31,063 nt of DNA from Flavobacteriales bacterium UBA974 (GCA_002292405.1 DBBW01000005.1:8117-39179), one strand, 5' to 3'; positions 8,890 to 17,056 are shown, numbered from the stretch's first letter. Translations and numbers: made by a program. Notes: a model not told the origin generated them from the letters alone.

Positions 8890-8914
8890 GCAAATGTACA
8901 AACGTTATATTTGC
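8890..8914. promoter_or_regulatory. Symmetric divergent promoter or operator, VTC/pdhA
   Basis: Two 9-base arms, GCAAATGTA (8890-8898) and TATATTTGC (8906-8914), form an inverted repeat with one mismatch around a 7-base centre. Each arm read outward is a perfect -7 element: TATATTTG toward pdhA (ends 32 bases before its ATG) and TACATTTG on the minus strand toward the polyphosphate operon (about 97 bases before its ATG). No clear -33 TTG is correctly placed for either. The site could be two back-to-back promoters or an operator palindrome. Confidence 0.4.
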
Positions 8915-8945
8915 CTGATTATTTTTAGGTGATAATTAAAATCTG

Positions 8946-9956
8946 ATGGCTAAGAAGAAAGTTACAAAGCTTCCTCATTCTGAGGATGTTTACCGTAAGT
9001 GGTACAAAGACATGTACCTCATGCGTAAGTTTGAGGAGAAAAGTGGACAACTATACATCCAACAAAAGATAGGTGGATTCTGCCATTTATACATCGGCCA
9101 GGAGGCTGTGCTATCGGGCATGCAAGAAGCGTTGAGACCTACAGATAAGGTAATTACAGCTTACCGTGATCACGCGCATCCGTTAGTTTTAGGAACCGAT
9201 CCGAATATCGTGATGGCTGAGCTTTTCGGTAAAGCTACCGGAAGTTCTAAAGGGAAGGGAGGCTCTATGCACATGTTTGACAAAGAAAAAAATCTATTTG
9301 GTGGGCATGGTATTGTTGGTGGCCAAATAGGTCTCGGAGCCGGAATCGCCTTTGCAGATAAATACCGTGATGAAGATCACGTAACTATCTGTTTTATGGG
9401 TGATGGAGCATCACGACAAGGTATGCTCCATGAGACATTTAACATGTCTATGCTTTGGAAACTCCCTGTAATATTTGTTATTGAGAATAACAAATACTCT
9501 ATGGGCACAAGCGTAGAGCGTACGACAAACGTCCACGATCTCTCGAAGCTGGGAAATAGCTATGAGATGCCCTCTGAGACAGTTGATGGGATGAGCCCAG
9601 AGGATGTTTGTGCATCTATTCAACGCGCTGCGAAAAGAGGACGAAATGGAGAAGGTCCTACACTTTTAAATATTGAGACTTACCGCTATAAAGGTCACTC
9701 GATGTCAGATCCTCAGAAGTACAGAACGAAAGACGAGGTTACCTCTTTCAAAAATCGCGATCCCATTAGTTACGTTCGTGGAGTACTTTTAGAACAGAAG
9801 TGGATGAGTGAAGCTGAGCTTAAAAAAGTTGAGGCTGAAGTGAAAAAAGTTGTTGAGAAAGCTGTACAGTTTGCGGAGAAAAGCCCCAACCCAGAAGCTC
9901 ATGAGTTATATGAGGACGTATATACTCAGAAAGATTACCCTTTTGTAAAAGATTAA
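8946..9956 (+). CDS. pdhA: Pyruvate dehydrogenase E1 component, alpha subunit
   Basis: The 336-residue protein matches the length of E1 alpha subunits from alpha2-beta2 pyruvate dehydrogenases. It binds thiamine diphosphate through GDGASRQG (Gly152-Asp153-Gly154) followed by the ENNKYSMGTS segment. Other family stretches are GGFCHLYIGQEAV, ITAYRDHAHPLVLG, KGKGGSMHMFD, GGHGIVGGQIGLGAGIAFA and TYRYKGHSMSDPQKYR; the last includes the serine region that eukaryotic kinases phosphorylate, though no kinase is implied here. It decarboxylates pyruvate and, with the beta subunit, passes acetyl to E2. The E2 gene follows after 24 bases, forming an operon. The beta subunit and E3 are not in the window and must be encoded elsewhere. 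A -7-like element at 8906-8913 is the candidate promoter. Confidence 0.95.
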   Translation: MAKKKVTKLPHSEDVYRKWYKDMYLMRKFEEKSGQLYIQQKIGGFCHLYIGQEAVLSGMQEALRPTDKVITAYRDHAHPLVLGTDPNIVMAELFGKATGSSKGKGGSMHMFDKEKNLFGGHGIVGGQIGLGAGIAFADKYRDEDHVTICFMGDGASRQGMLHETFNMSMLWKLPVIFVIENNKYSMGTSVERTTNVHDLSKLGNSYEMPSETVDGMSPEDVCASIQRAAKRGRNGEGPTLLNIETYRYKGHSMSDPQKYRTKDEVTSFKNRDPISYVRGVLLEQKWMSEAELKKVEAEVKKVVEKAVQFAEKSPNPEAHELYEDVYTQKDYPFVKD

Positions 9957-9980
9957 TGACCGATTTAAAAGAACCAAACC

Positions 9981-11255
9981 ATGGCTGAGATTGTACGTAT
10001 GCCAAAACTAAGTGATACGATGACAGAAGGAGTCGTTGCGACTTGGCATAAAAAAGTAGGTGATGAGGTTGAGAGTGGAGAGCTTTTAGCTGAAATAGAG
10101 ACAGACAAAGCAACGATGGACTTTGAGTCTTTCCAAGACGGTGTTCTCTTACACATAGGTGTTGAGACTGGGGCGACCGCTCCAGTTGACAGCATACTTT
10201 GTATTCTAGGTAAGAAAGGAGAAGATATTAAAAGAATTTTAGCAGATGCTGATAAAAACGTTATCATTAAAGATAAAGAGTCTGTCCCAGCACCTTCATC
10301 ATCCCCCGCTCCAGTTGAAATAGCAGCTCCTGTAGCTTCTGTAGCTCCTGTAGCTCCTGTAGCTCCTGTAGCTCCTGTACCCTCACCATTACCGGCAACA
10401 CCTTTAGCTACAAATACTCGTGTGATTTCATCACCACTTGCGAAAAAACTCGCTGATCAATTAGGCCTGTCTTTAGATAGAATTCCTGGTTCAGGAGAAG
10501 GAGGTAGAGTTGTTAAGCGCGATGTAGAGAACTTTAAAATGGCCGGGGCAACAGGTATGCCTGTTATGACACAGGAAAAGTTTACGGAAGTAGGTGTTAG
10601 TCAAATGCGTAAAACCATTGCGCGTCGCTTAGCTGAAAGTAAATTCACAGCACCTCATTTTTATTTGTCTATTTCTGTAGATATGTCGAATGCAATGCAA
10701 GCCCGTAAAGCAATAAATGACCAAGGACTTTACAAGGTGTCTATTAACGATATGGTCGTAAAGGCAACTGCTGTAGCCCTTCGCAAGCACCCAGCTGTGA
10801 ATAGCAGTTGGTTAGAAGATAGAATACGATACAACGAGCATGTAAATATCGGGGTAGCTGTAGCTGTAGAAGATGGCCTTTTAGTGCCTGTTGTAAGATT
10901 CGCTGATGGCAAGTCTTTTGCCACGATAGGTGAAGAGGTTAGAGATTTTGCCGGTAGAGCTAAAGCAAAGACTTTAGAACCTAAGGATTGGGAGGGGTCA
11001 ACCTTTACTATTTCTAATCTTGGGATGTTCGGTATAGAAAACTTCACGGCTATCATTAACCCCCCTGATGCGTGCATTCTAGCTATAGGAGGTATAAGTA
11101 ATGTGCCCGTTGTGAAGAATGATGAAGTGGTACCTGGTCACGTTATGAAAGTGACTTTAAGCTGTGATCACAGAGTGGTCGATGGTGCTACAGGAGCGGC
11201 ATTCCTTCAGGAATTCAAGAAATTACTTGAAAATCCTGTTCTTATGCTCGTCTAA
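9981..11255 (+). CDS. pdhC: Pyruvate dehydrogenase E2 (dihydrolipoamide acetyltransferase)
   Basis: The 424-residue protein has the E2 domain order. One lipoyl domain spans 1-80, with lipoyl Lys43 in EIETDKATM. An Ala/Pro/Val linker covers roughly 105-145. A peripheral subunit-binding domain lies around 147-186 (SSPLAKKLADQLGLSLDRIP, GEGGRVVKRDVENF). The C-terminal CoA-dependent acyltransferase core runs from about 200 to 424, with catalytic His397 in DHRVVDGATGA. It transfers the acetyl group from E1 to CoA and scaffolds the complex. Its position behind E1 alpha and the lipoyl and core motifs favour pyruvate over 2-oxoglutarate dehydrogenase. The linker is encoded by an almost perfect 9-base tandem repeat (10332-10376), so its length may vary among strains. 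Confidence 0.95.
   Translation: MAEIVRMPKLSDTMTEGVVATWHKKVGDEVESGELLAEIETDKATMDFESFQDGVLLHIGVETGATAPVDSILCILGKKGEDIKRILADADKNVIIKDKESVPAPSSSPAPVEIAAPVASVAPVAPVAPVAPVPSPLPATPLATNTRVISSPLAKKLADQLGLSLDRIPGSGEGGRVVKRDVENFKMAGATGMPVMTQEKFTEVGVSQMRKTIARRLAESKFTAPHFYLSISVDMSNAMQARKAINDQGLYKVSINDMVVKATAVALRKHPAVNSSWLEDRIRYNEHVNIGVAVAVEDGLLVPVVRFADGKSFATIGEEVRDFAGRAKAKTLEPKDWEGSTFTISNLGMFGIENFTAIINPPDACILAIGGISNVPVVKNDEVVPGHVMKVTLSCDHRVVDGATGAAFLQEFKKLLENPVLMLV
10332..10376 (+). repeat. In-frame 9-bp tandem repeat in E2 linker
   Basis: Five units of GTAGCTCCT (Val-Ala-Pro) lie head to tail. The last four (10341-10376) are identical and the first carries one substitution (GTAGCTTCT). A further degenerate unit, GCAGCTCCT, precedes them. 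The repeat encodes the flexible swinging-arm linker between the lipoyl and subunit-binding domains. Identical codons in every unit point to recent expansion by slippage rather than old selection on the protein alone. Confidence 0.95.
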
Positions 11256-11275
11256 CTACGCTTTTGAGAGGTAGA

Positions 11276-11299
11276 TTGCATGAGCAGCACTCAGTGCAA
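11276..11299 (+). other. Small inverted repeat just before recG
   Basis: TTGCATGAG and CTCAGTGCAA can pair around a CAGCA loop with one bulged G, giving a nine-pair hairpin in the 52-base gap between pdhC and recG, ending eight bases before the recG ATG. There is no following T run, so it is a poor intrinsic terminator. It might affect translation or mRNA stability, or be chance. Confidence 0.3.
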
Positions 11300-11307
11300 T
11301 TACAGCG

Positions 11308-13410
11308 ATGTCAATACATCTTGATTCACCCATAGCATATCTTAAGGGAGTTGGGCCTAAAAGGGCTGAACTTCTCAAGGAGGAGTTGGGTATTTTCACA
11401 GTATTCGATGTATTACAGCATCTACCATTTAGGTACGAGGACAGGTCCATTTTCTACCGTATTTCTGACATCGAAGTCGAGTCTACGGCTTTTCAATTTC
11501 GTGGGAAGATTGTTAAAAAGGCACTTTTGGGTGGAAAACGTGCTAGCCGATTGGTGGCAGTGTTTAATGATGGGGAGGATAGTCTTGAGCTTGTTTGGTT
11601 TAAAGGAGCGAACAGGATATTGAAACAATTGCCTTTAAATGTAGAGGTGGTCGTCTATGGCAAACCTTCAAATTATGGGGGTAAATGGCAATTAGCTCAC
11701 CCTGAGATTGAGAAGGTTGAGGCGTATGAGAATAGGAGGGGTGGGGGATTTAATCCGGTATATTCAACTACGGAAAAGTTATCGTCTAGGGGACTCAATA
11801 GTGCTGGGTTATCGAGATTAATAAGGGTAGCTATCGAAGCAGTGAAAGGGGATATAGGAGAAACCTTGCCCGATCATTTACTGTCAGAATTACATCTACC
11901 GAGGCGAAGAGAAGCTTTTGAGGAAGTTCACTCGCCGACCAATCCAGTGGAGGCTGACAAAGCATTAAAGAGGTTGAGGTTCGAAGAGTTGCTATATCTT
12001 CAGTTGGTATTGTTGCAGCATAAAAAGACGGTTACTGTTGATTTGCAGGGAGTGAAATTTGGGCAAGTAGGGGAGATGTTTCATGAGTTCTTCAGTCAAC
12101 ACTTACCGTTTGATCTTACAGGAGCCCAAAAGCGAGTGCTTAGAGAAATTAGAGCAGACATGAATACGGGGCACCACATGAATAGGCTGTTGCAGGGTGA
12201 TGTGGGTAGTGGGAAAACGATTGTCGCTTTGATGTCTGCTTTACTGGCGATTGATAATGGTTTTCAGGCGTGCATTATGGCACCGACTGAAATACTAGCA
12301 CGTCAACATGCAGAGGGTATAAGCGATCTTTTGAAGGAGATGGATATTCGGGTTGAGATCATAACAGGGTCAACTAAAAAAAAAGATAGAATACCTATTT
12401 TAGAAGGACTTACTGATGGAAGTGTGGATTTGTTAATTGGGACTCATTCGTTAATTGAACCTTCTGTTGTTTTTAAAAACCTCGGATTTGCTGTCATAGA
12501 TGAACAGCATCGATTTGGGGTGGCTCAGAGGTCCAAGCTTTGGGCTAAGGCCAAACCACCACCACATATCTTGGTGATGACTGCTACACCTATTCCTAGA
12601 ACCCTTGCCATGACAGCTTACGGGGATTTAGACACGAGTGTTTTGGATGAATTACCGCCGGGAAGAAAGGAGATTAAAACTGTTCACAGGACGGATGGAG
12701 GTAGATTAAAGGTGATGGCGTTCGTGGAAAAACAAATTGCTGAAGGCAGGCAGGTTTACATTGTTTTCCCTCTTATTGAAGAGAGTGCAACCATGGATTA
12801 TAAGGATCTTATGGATGGTTATGAAAGTGTTTCGAGACGATTTCCTCTACCTAAGTTTAAAATTGGTATCGTGCACGGAAAGATGAAACCGGCTGACAAA
12901 GATATTGAAATGAAGAGATTCGTTAGTGGAGAATCTCAGATTCTAGTAGCCACTACAGTCATAGAGGTGGGGGTGAATGTTTCAAATGCTACACTTATGA
13001 TTATTGAGAGTTCAGAGCGTTTCGGTTTAAGCCAAATGCACCAGCTCCGCGGACGAGTCGGACGTGGAGGCGATCAAAGCTATTGCATACTTATGACGAA
13101 GGATGAGTTCAGTAAGGAGGCTAGGCGAAGGCTTGAAACGATGTGCAGGACCAACGATGGTTTCGTAATTGCCGAGGTGGATATGGAAATCAGAGGACCT
13201 GGAGATATTTTAGGGACCCAACAAAGTGGATTGCCAGATTTAAAGATGGCAGATTTACTAAGAGATAGAGACTTGATGACCACAGCGAGGTATATGGCAC
13301 AAAGAGTTTTAGAGGAGGATCCATCCATTGAGCTTCCTGTCCACAGGACTTTACGAATGAATTTAGATAGAATTAAAAAAGACAGGCCTAATTGGAGTAG
13401 GATTTCTTAA
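11308..13410 (+). CDS. recG: ATP-dependent DNA helicase RecG
   Basis: The 700-residue protein is full length for RecG, which drives regression of stalled replication forks and branch migration of Holliday junctions. The N-terminal wedge region (YLKGVGPKRAELL, then an OB-fold) is followed by helicase motifs: LLQGDVGSGKT with Walker Lys303, the IDEQHRFG box (Asp398), VMTATPIPRTLAMTAYGDLD, and the motif VI region HQLRGRVGRGGDQSYC. The C-terminal RecG-specific part includes EIRGPGDILGTQQSG. The ATG at 11308 directly precedes the conserved N terminus. It follows pdhC by 52 bases, probably a separate function sharing a transcript. The next gene starts 21 bases after the stop. Confidence 0.97.
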   Translation: MSIHLDSPIAYLKGVGPKRAELLKEELGIFTVFDVLQHLPFRYEDRSIFYRISDIEVESTAFQFRGKIVKKALLGGKRASRLVAVFNDGEDSLELVWFKGANRILKQLPLNVEVVVYGKPSNYGGKWQLAHPEIEKVEAYENRRGGGFNPVYSTTEKLSSRGLNSAGLSRLIRVAIEAVKGDIGETLPDHLLSELHLPRRREAFEEVHSPTNPVEADKALKRLRFEELLYLQLVLLQHKKTVTVDLQGVKFGQVGEMFHEFFSQHLPFDLTGAQKRVLREIRADMNTGHHMNRLLQGDVGSGKTIVALMSALLAIDNGFQACIMAPTEILARQHAEGISDLLKEMDIRVEIITGSTKKKDRIPILEGLTDGSVDLLIGTHSLIEPSVVFKNLGFAVIDEQHRFGVAQRSKLWAKAKPPPHILVMTATPIPRTLAMTAYGDLDTSVLDELPPGRKEIKTVHRTDGGRLKVMAFVEKQIAEGRQVYIVFPLIEESATMDYKDLMDGYESVSRRFPLPKFKIGIVHGKMKPADKDIEMKRFVSGESQILVATTVIEVGVNVSNATLMIIESSERFGLSQMHQLRGRVGRGGDQSYCILMTKDEFSKEARRRLETMCRTNDGFVIAEVDMEIRGPGDILGTQQSGLPDLKMADLLRDRDLMTTARYMAQRVLEEDPSIELPVHRTLRMNLDRIKKDRPNWSRIS

Positions 13411-13431
13411 AGATTGTATGAACTTAGAAGC

Positions 13432-14799
13432 ATGAAAGTTCTGCCCATTTTTTCGGTACTACTTGCATCAGGTGCGGCTTGGTTTTATTTATTTGGTTCT
13501 ACTACTGAGGGAGGAGAAGTAGAGGCTCCAACGGATTATGCTTCAGACTTTTGGGATATTTGGGAAAGGTGGGAGAGTGAGAATGGAGAAGTGACATATA
13601 GATTTTCCACCTCCAACAAAGAAGTATTCCACATAGCAGATAAAAATGATTCTAACAGTGTTGAGGGGTATAGTGTCGGTGAAATGGAAGTCAAACCTTA
13701 CCGAGGAGGGTATTTAGTTGGGACTTTAAGATCTTTAGAAAATTGGGTAGATGAGCCTGGTGAGATGTCAGAAAAGTGGACTGTTTCAAGTGAGAAGTAT
13801 ATTTCTTTAGAAAATCTTAGAGATGGAAGATTTAAACTTATGTTGGGCAATAATAAAATTATTATTTGGACAAATTCATACGATGAGCCTGAGATTATCG
13901 ATGGATTTTCGGAACACTTGTTAGATGATAGAACGGTGTATACTCGTTTAGAAGTTGAGGAGATTATTGAGGAAGTTTATACCCCTGTGTCTCATGTGAT
14001 AGCTCAAGGTCTTTTAGGAGTTACGCGGAATCATAGAAGTGGAAGCGACTTGGATATTGTTTGGAATGTAGATTTAAATTCGGTCCAAGCAATGGGGAGT
14101 GGGGGTGAAGTGGTTTGGTCTAAAATTTTAGAAAATGGAGTAGAGCCAATAGGGATGTCTTTCGAAGTTGATTTATACGGAAATAACAAGTTTCAAACAG
14201 CCTTTGCCGTAGCAAACGCTATCTTCTTAGTGGATGTATTAGGCAATAACGTATCGGGATTTCCATACAAAGAGAACGAAATTACCAGTTTTGCAGTTTT
14301 TGACTACGATCACAATGACAAGTTTAGATTCTTGTTCGCAACAGATGAAGGCCGTCTTTACAATCTTAGAGGTGAGGGTAAGAATACTCCTGGGTGGAAA
14401 TTTAAAACCCTAAGCAATGGGGTTAGCATCCAGCATTTATCTCATCTCAGAGTAGGCCAAAGTGATTACATTTACGCAGGGTGTAGTGATGGAAGTGTCA
14501 AACTTCTAAGGAGAAATGGTCAACTTCGGGGATCAACGTCAGTAAGAGTTAATCCCACTTTCACTCCTGCGATAAGATTGTCTAGTACAATCGGTAAATC
14601 TGCAGTGCTTTTTATTGATGAAGAAGGATGGGTTCAGGAACAAACCTTTGCAGACGCAAAATATGTAGGTATGTCGGGGCTAACTAAAGCAGATAAAGTT
14701 TCACTTATTGACATGGACGGAGATGGAGTTGAGGAAGTAGTTACAGAGTTAAACGGAGTTAGATCAATCTTTAACTCTAGAAATGAAAAAATCAACTAA
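13432..14799 (+). CDS. Exported beta-propeller-like protein, unknown function
   Basis: The 455-residue protein has an N-terminal signal or anchor (MKVLPIFSVLLASGAAWFYLF) and then a beta-rich region. The C-terminal half has repeated strand patterns of a propeller: IVWNVDLNSVQAMGSGGEVV, AVANAIFLVDVLGNNVSGFP, FAVFDYDHNDKFRFLFATD, YIYAGCSDGSVKLLRRNGQL, and a final VSLIDMDGDGVEEVV resembling an FG-GAP/VCBS calcium loop. By memory the C-terminal half resembles the C-terminal part of larger flavobacterial proteins annotated with DUF3352-like N-terminal regions; here that N-terminal half seems short. Its cargo or ligand cannot be told. Start: the ATG at 13432 is preferred over an in-frame TTG at 13414. 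It follows recG by 21 bases and converges with the acyl-CoA dehydrogenase. Confidence 0.75.
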   Translation: MKVLPIFSVLLASGAAWFYLFGSTTEGGEVEAPTDYASDFWDIWERWESENGEVTYRFSTSNKEVFHIADKNDSNSVEGYSVGEMEVKPYRGGYLVGTLRSLENWVDEPGEMSEKWTVSSEKYISLENLRDGRFKLMLGNNKIIIWTNSYDEPEIIDGFSEHLLDDRTVYTRLEVEEIIEEVYTPVSHVIAQGLLGVTRNHRSGSDLDIVWNVDLNSVQAMGSGGEVVWSKILENGVEPIGMSFEVDLYGNNKFQTAFAVANAIFLVDVLGNNVSGFPYKENEITSFAVFDYDHNDKFRFLFATDEGRLYNLRGEGKNTPGWKFKTLSNGVSIQHLSHLRVGQSDYIYAGCSDGSVKLLRRNGQLRGSTSVRVNPTFTPAIRLSSTIGKSAVLFIDEEGWVQEQTFADAKYVGMSGLTKADKVSLIDMDGDGVEEVVTELNGVRSIFNSRNEKIN

Positions 14800-14819
14800 C
14801 CTAAATCGACGAATTGTAT

Positions 14820-15962
14820 TTAGTCCTTTAGGATGCTTCTGCTAATAACGATTTTCTGAATCTCACTCGTTCCTTCGTAAATCTGAGTTATTTTTGCATC
14901 GCGCATGAGACGCTCTACATGGTATTCTTTCACGAATCCATAACCACCATGGATTTGGACTGCCTCGATGGTTTGTTGCATAGCAACTTCAGAAGCGTGT
15001 AGCTTAGCCATACTGGAAGCAATGTCGTAATTCTCTCCAGCATCTTTCATTGCAGCGGCTTTGTGAACTAACAGCCTGGCGCACTCAATTTGAGTAGCCA
15101 TATCTGCAAGTTTAAATCCGATTGTTTGGTGCTTGTAAATCTCTTTACCGAATGTTTTTCGTTCTTTAGAATAAGCGAGAGCGAGATCGTATGCTCCAGC
15201 AGCAATTCCAAGAGCTTGAGCCGCTATCCCTATACGTCCACCTGCAAGAGTTTTCATAGCTAACTTAAAACCGAACCCATCTTCTCCTATTCGATTTTCC
15301 TTAGGAACTTTTACGTCTTGAAACATTAAAGTGTGAGTGTCAGAACCTCTGATTCCGAGCTTATCTTCTTTTGCTCCGACAATGAATCCAGGCATATCCT
15401 TTTCAAGAATAAGAGCGTTAATACCCTTATGCCCTTTCTCAACATCAGTCTGAGCAATGACTATATAAGTTGAAGCTGACCCCCCGTTTGTGATCCAGTT
15501 TTTCGTTCCATTTACGAGGTAGTGATCACCCATATCTATGGCTGTAGTTCTCTGTGATGTCGCGTCAGAGCCCGCTTCTGGCTCACTCAAGCAAAAAGCA
15601 CCTATTTTTTGTCCGCTTGCAAGTGGAGTTAGAAACTTTTTCTTTTGTTCCTCAGTACCGTATTTCTCAATACCGTAACAAACTAGAGAATTGTTAACAC
15701 TCATCACCACACTTGCAGAAGCGTCGATTTTACTAATCTCTTCTATAGCTAATACGTAGCTAAGGGTATCCATTCCTGACCCTCCGTATTCGGGATTCAC
15801 CATGATACCCATAAATCCAAGCTCTCCAAGTTGTTTTATCTCCTCCGTAGGGAACTTTTGTTCCCTATCTCGTTCGATTACACCTGATTTAAGAATATTT
15901 TGTGCAAAATCTTTCGCCGCATCACGTACAGCTATCTGTTCTTCTGTAAGTTCGAAATTCAT
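14820..15962 (-). CDS. Acyl-CoA dehydrogenase (short/butyryl-CoA type)
   Basis: The 380-residue FAD enzyme has the standard length and motifs of the short-chain group. MNFELTEEQ opens the N-terminal helical domain; IGAFCLSEPEAGSDA and NGTKNWITNGG line the FAD and substrate region; AYSKERKTFGKEI, IHGGYGFVKEYHVERLMRDA and IYEGTSEIQK close the C-terminal domain. The predicted catalytic base is Glu363 in YEGTSEI. It introduces the alpha,beta double bond into acyl-CoA during fatty-acid or branched-chain oxidation and hands electrons to ETF. The exact chain length preferred is not readable. The frame is open to 16046, but the ATG at 15962 gives the family N terminus; longer versions would overlap anmK. 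It diverges from anmK with 11 bases between start codons. A -7-like TATCTTCG (15989-15982) lies inside anmK. Confidence 0.93.
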   Translation of the reverse strand: MNFELTEEQIAVRDAAKDFAQNILKSGVIERDREQKFPTEEIKQLGELGFMGIMVNPEYGGSGMDTLSYVLAIEEISKIDASASVVMSVNNSLVCYGIEKYGTEEQKKKFLTPLASGQKIGAFCLSEPEAGSDATSQRTTAIDMGDHYLVNGTKNWITNGGSASTYIVIAQTDVEKGHKGINALILEKDMPGFIVGAKEDKLGIRGSDTHTLMFQDVKVPKENRIGEDGFGFKLAMKTLAGGRIGIAAQALGIAAGAYDLALAYSKERKTFGKEIYKHQTIGFKLADMATQIECARLLVHKAAAMKDAGENYDIASSMAKLHASEVAMQQTIEAVQIHGGYGFVKEYHVERLMRDAKITQIYEGTSEIQKIVISRSILKD

Positions 15963-15989
15963 AATTCTACTAAATGGACTGCGAAGATA
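15947..15989. promoter_or_regulatory. Paired -7-like elements inside anmK and acyl-CoA dehydrogenase
   Basis: TAAGTTCG at 15947-15954 (plus) ends 19 bases before the anmK ATG and lies in codons 3-6 of the acyl-CoA dehydrogenase. TATCTTCG at 15989-15982 (minus) ends 19 bases before the dehydrogenase ATG and lies in codons 3-6 of anmK. Both fit TAnnTTTG with C for the third T. The identical placement is striking, but the plus element is also simply the coding of the common MNFELT start of the dehydrogenase. No -33 match supports either. Confidence 0.25.
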
Positions 15990-17050
15990 CATTATCAAAT
16001 TCCGAGAACCGGACATATACAGTAATAGGTTTAATGAGTGGAACATCCTTAGACGGATTAGATGTTGCTATATGCGAATTCACTTGCGACTCATACTGGA
16101 GCGGACGAATACTTCAGTTTAAAGTGTTTAACTTCCCGGAAGGCTTACGTTCTTCTCTAAAAAACAGTATGATTTTAACTGCTGAGGAGTTGTGGAAATT
16201 AGATAAGAGTTGGGCTCATTTTGCTGCTGAGTGCGTTTCTAAAACGTCACTAGAATTACTTCCCCGAGTTCAGTTGCTTTCTTCCCATGGACATACGGTG
16301 TTCCATAATCCTAAAGATGGTTATTCAGTACAAATTGGTTCCGGCGCTGTATTAGCCGCTCAAACAAACCTACCAGTTGTATGTGATCTACGAAGCCTTG
16401 ATATAGCTTATGGCGGTCAGGGTGCGCCCCTTGTTCCCTTAGTTGATTCAATATTATTTTCAGAATATTCGGCTTGTCTGAATCTTGGAGGTTTTGCAAA
16501 TATCTCGATTCTCCCAAAAGCTTGGGACATTGGAGTATGCAATAACCTTCTCAACATGTTAGCAAGTGAAAAGGGCGTTGAATATGATGCTGAAGGTAGT
16601 ATCGCAAAATCAGGAAAAATAATGGATGATTTGCTCGATAAAATGTTGTCTATTTCCTATCACAAACTTCCTCCACCCAAAAGTATAGGAGTGGAATGGA
16701 TGCATAAAGAGCTATACCCTTTACTAGATAAGGTAGCAGATTACCCTATCGAAGATAGGATGAGAACAGCCGTTGAGTACATTGCGATATCCATTGTTAA
16801 TGACTGTCCCACAAAAGGAAAAATTTTAGTAACAGGTGGAGGGGCTTTTAATCATTTTTTGATACAGAGATTGAACGAATTGGCCGATGAGGTTGAGTTT
16901 TATTTACCTAAATCTGATATTATTAACGGTAAGGAAGCTTTTGCATTTGCTTTCCTAGGTCTTCTAAGATGGTTAGGTAAACCTAATGTTTTAAAGTCTA
17001 CTACTGGCGCAATTAAGGAGTCGTCAGGAGGAGCTGTTTGGCTGCCTTAA
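15974..17050 (+). CDS. anmK: Anhydro-N-acetylmuramic acid kinase
   Basis: The 358-residue protein belongs to the ASKHA-fold AnmK family, which hydrolyses and phosphorylates 1,6-anhydro-MurNAc from cell-wall turnover to MurNAc-6-phosphate. VIGLMSGTSLDGLDVA (residues 17-32), SSHGHTVFHNP, VVCDLRSLDIAYGGQGAPLV, CLNLGGFANIS and VTGGGAFNHFL are recognisable. The presumed catalytic Asp185 lies in DIGVCNNLLN, where many proteobacterial enzymes have GPGN after the Asp; variation here is usual in Bacteroidota as far as I recall. It is the only ATG near the family start. It diverges from the acyl-CoA dehydrogenase with 11 bases between starts and is followed 41 bases later by the GLFV dehydrogenase. Confidence 0.93.
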   Translation: MDCEDTLSNSENRTYTVIGLMSGTSLDGLDVAICEFTCDSYWSGRILQFKVFNFPEGLRSSLKNSMILTAEELWKLDKSWAHFAAECVSKTSLELLPRVQLLSSHGHTVFHNPKDGYSVQIGSGAVLAAQTNLPVVCDLRSLDIAYGGQGAPLVPLVDSILFSEYSACLNLGGFANISILPKAWDIGVCNNLLNMLASEKGVEYDAEGSIAKSGKIMDDLLDKMLSISYHKLPPPKSIGVEWMHKELYPLLDKVADYPIEDRMRTAVEYIAISIVNDCPTKGKILVTGGGAFNHFLIQRLNELADEVEFYLPKSDIINGKEAFAFAFLGLLRWLGKPNVLKSTTGAIKESSGGAVWLP

Positions 17051-17056
17051 AATAGC

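Noticed and set aside
9965..10267. Open frames of 97 and 100 residues on the minus strand around the pdhA-pdhC junction
   Set aside because: Antisense to conserved E1 alpha and lipoyl-domain coding; no start context or family pattern.
10730..11077. 115-residue minus-strand frame in pdhC
   Set aside because: Shadow of the conserved acyltransferase core.
14801..14823. CTAAAT/ATTTAG inverted repeat between convergent genes as a bidirectional terminator
   Set aside because: Only six weak A/T-rich pairs, 11-base loop, and no T run on either side.
15802..16122. 106-residue plus-strand frame across the acyl-CoA dehydrogenase start
   Set aside because: Mostly antisense to the dehydrogenase and out of frame with anmK; both flanking genes have strong family motifs.
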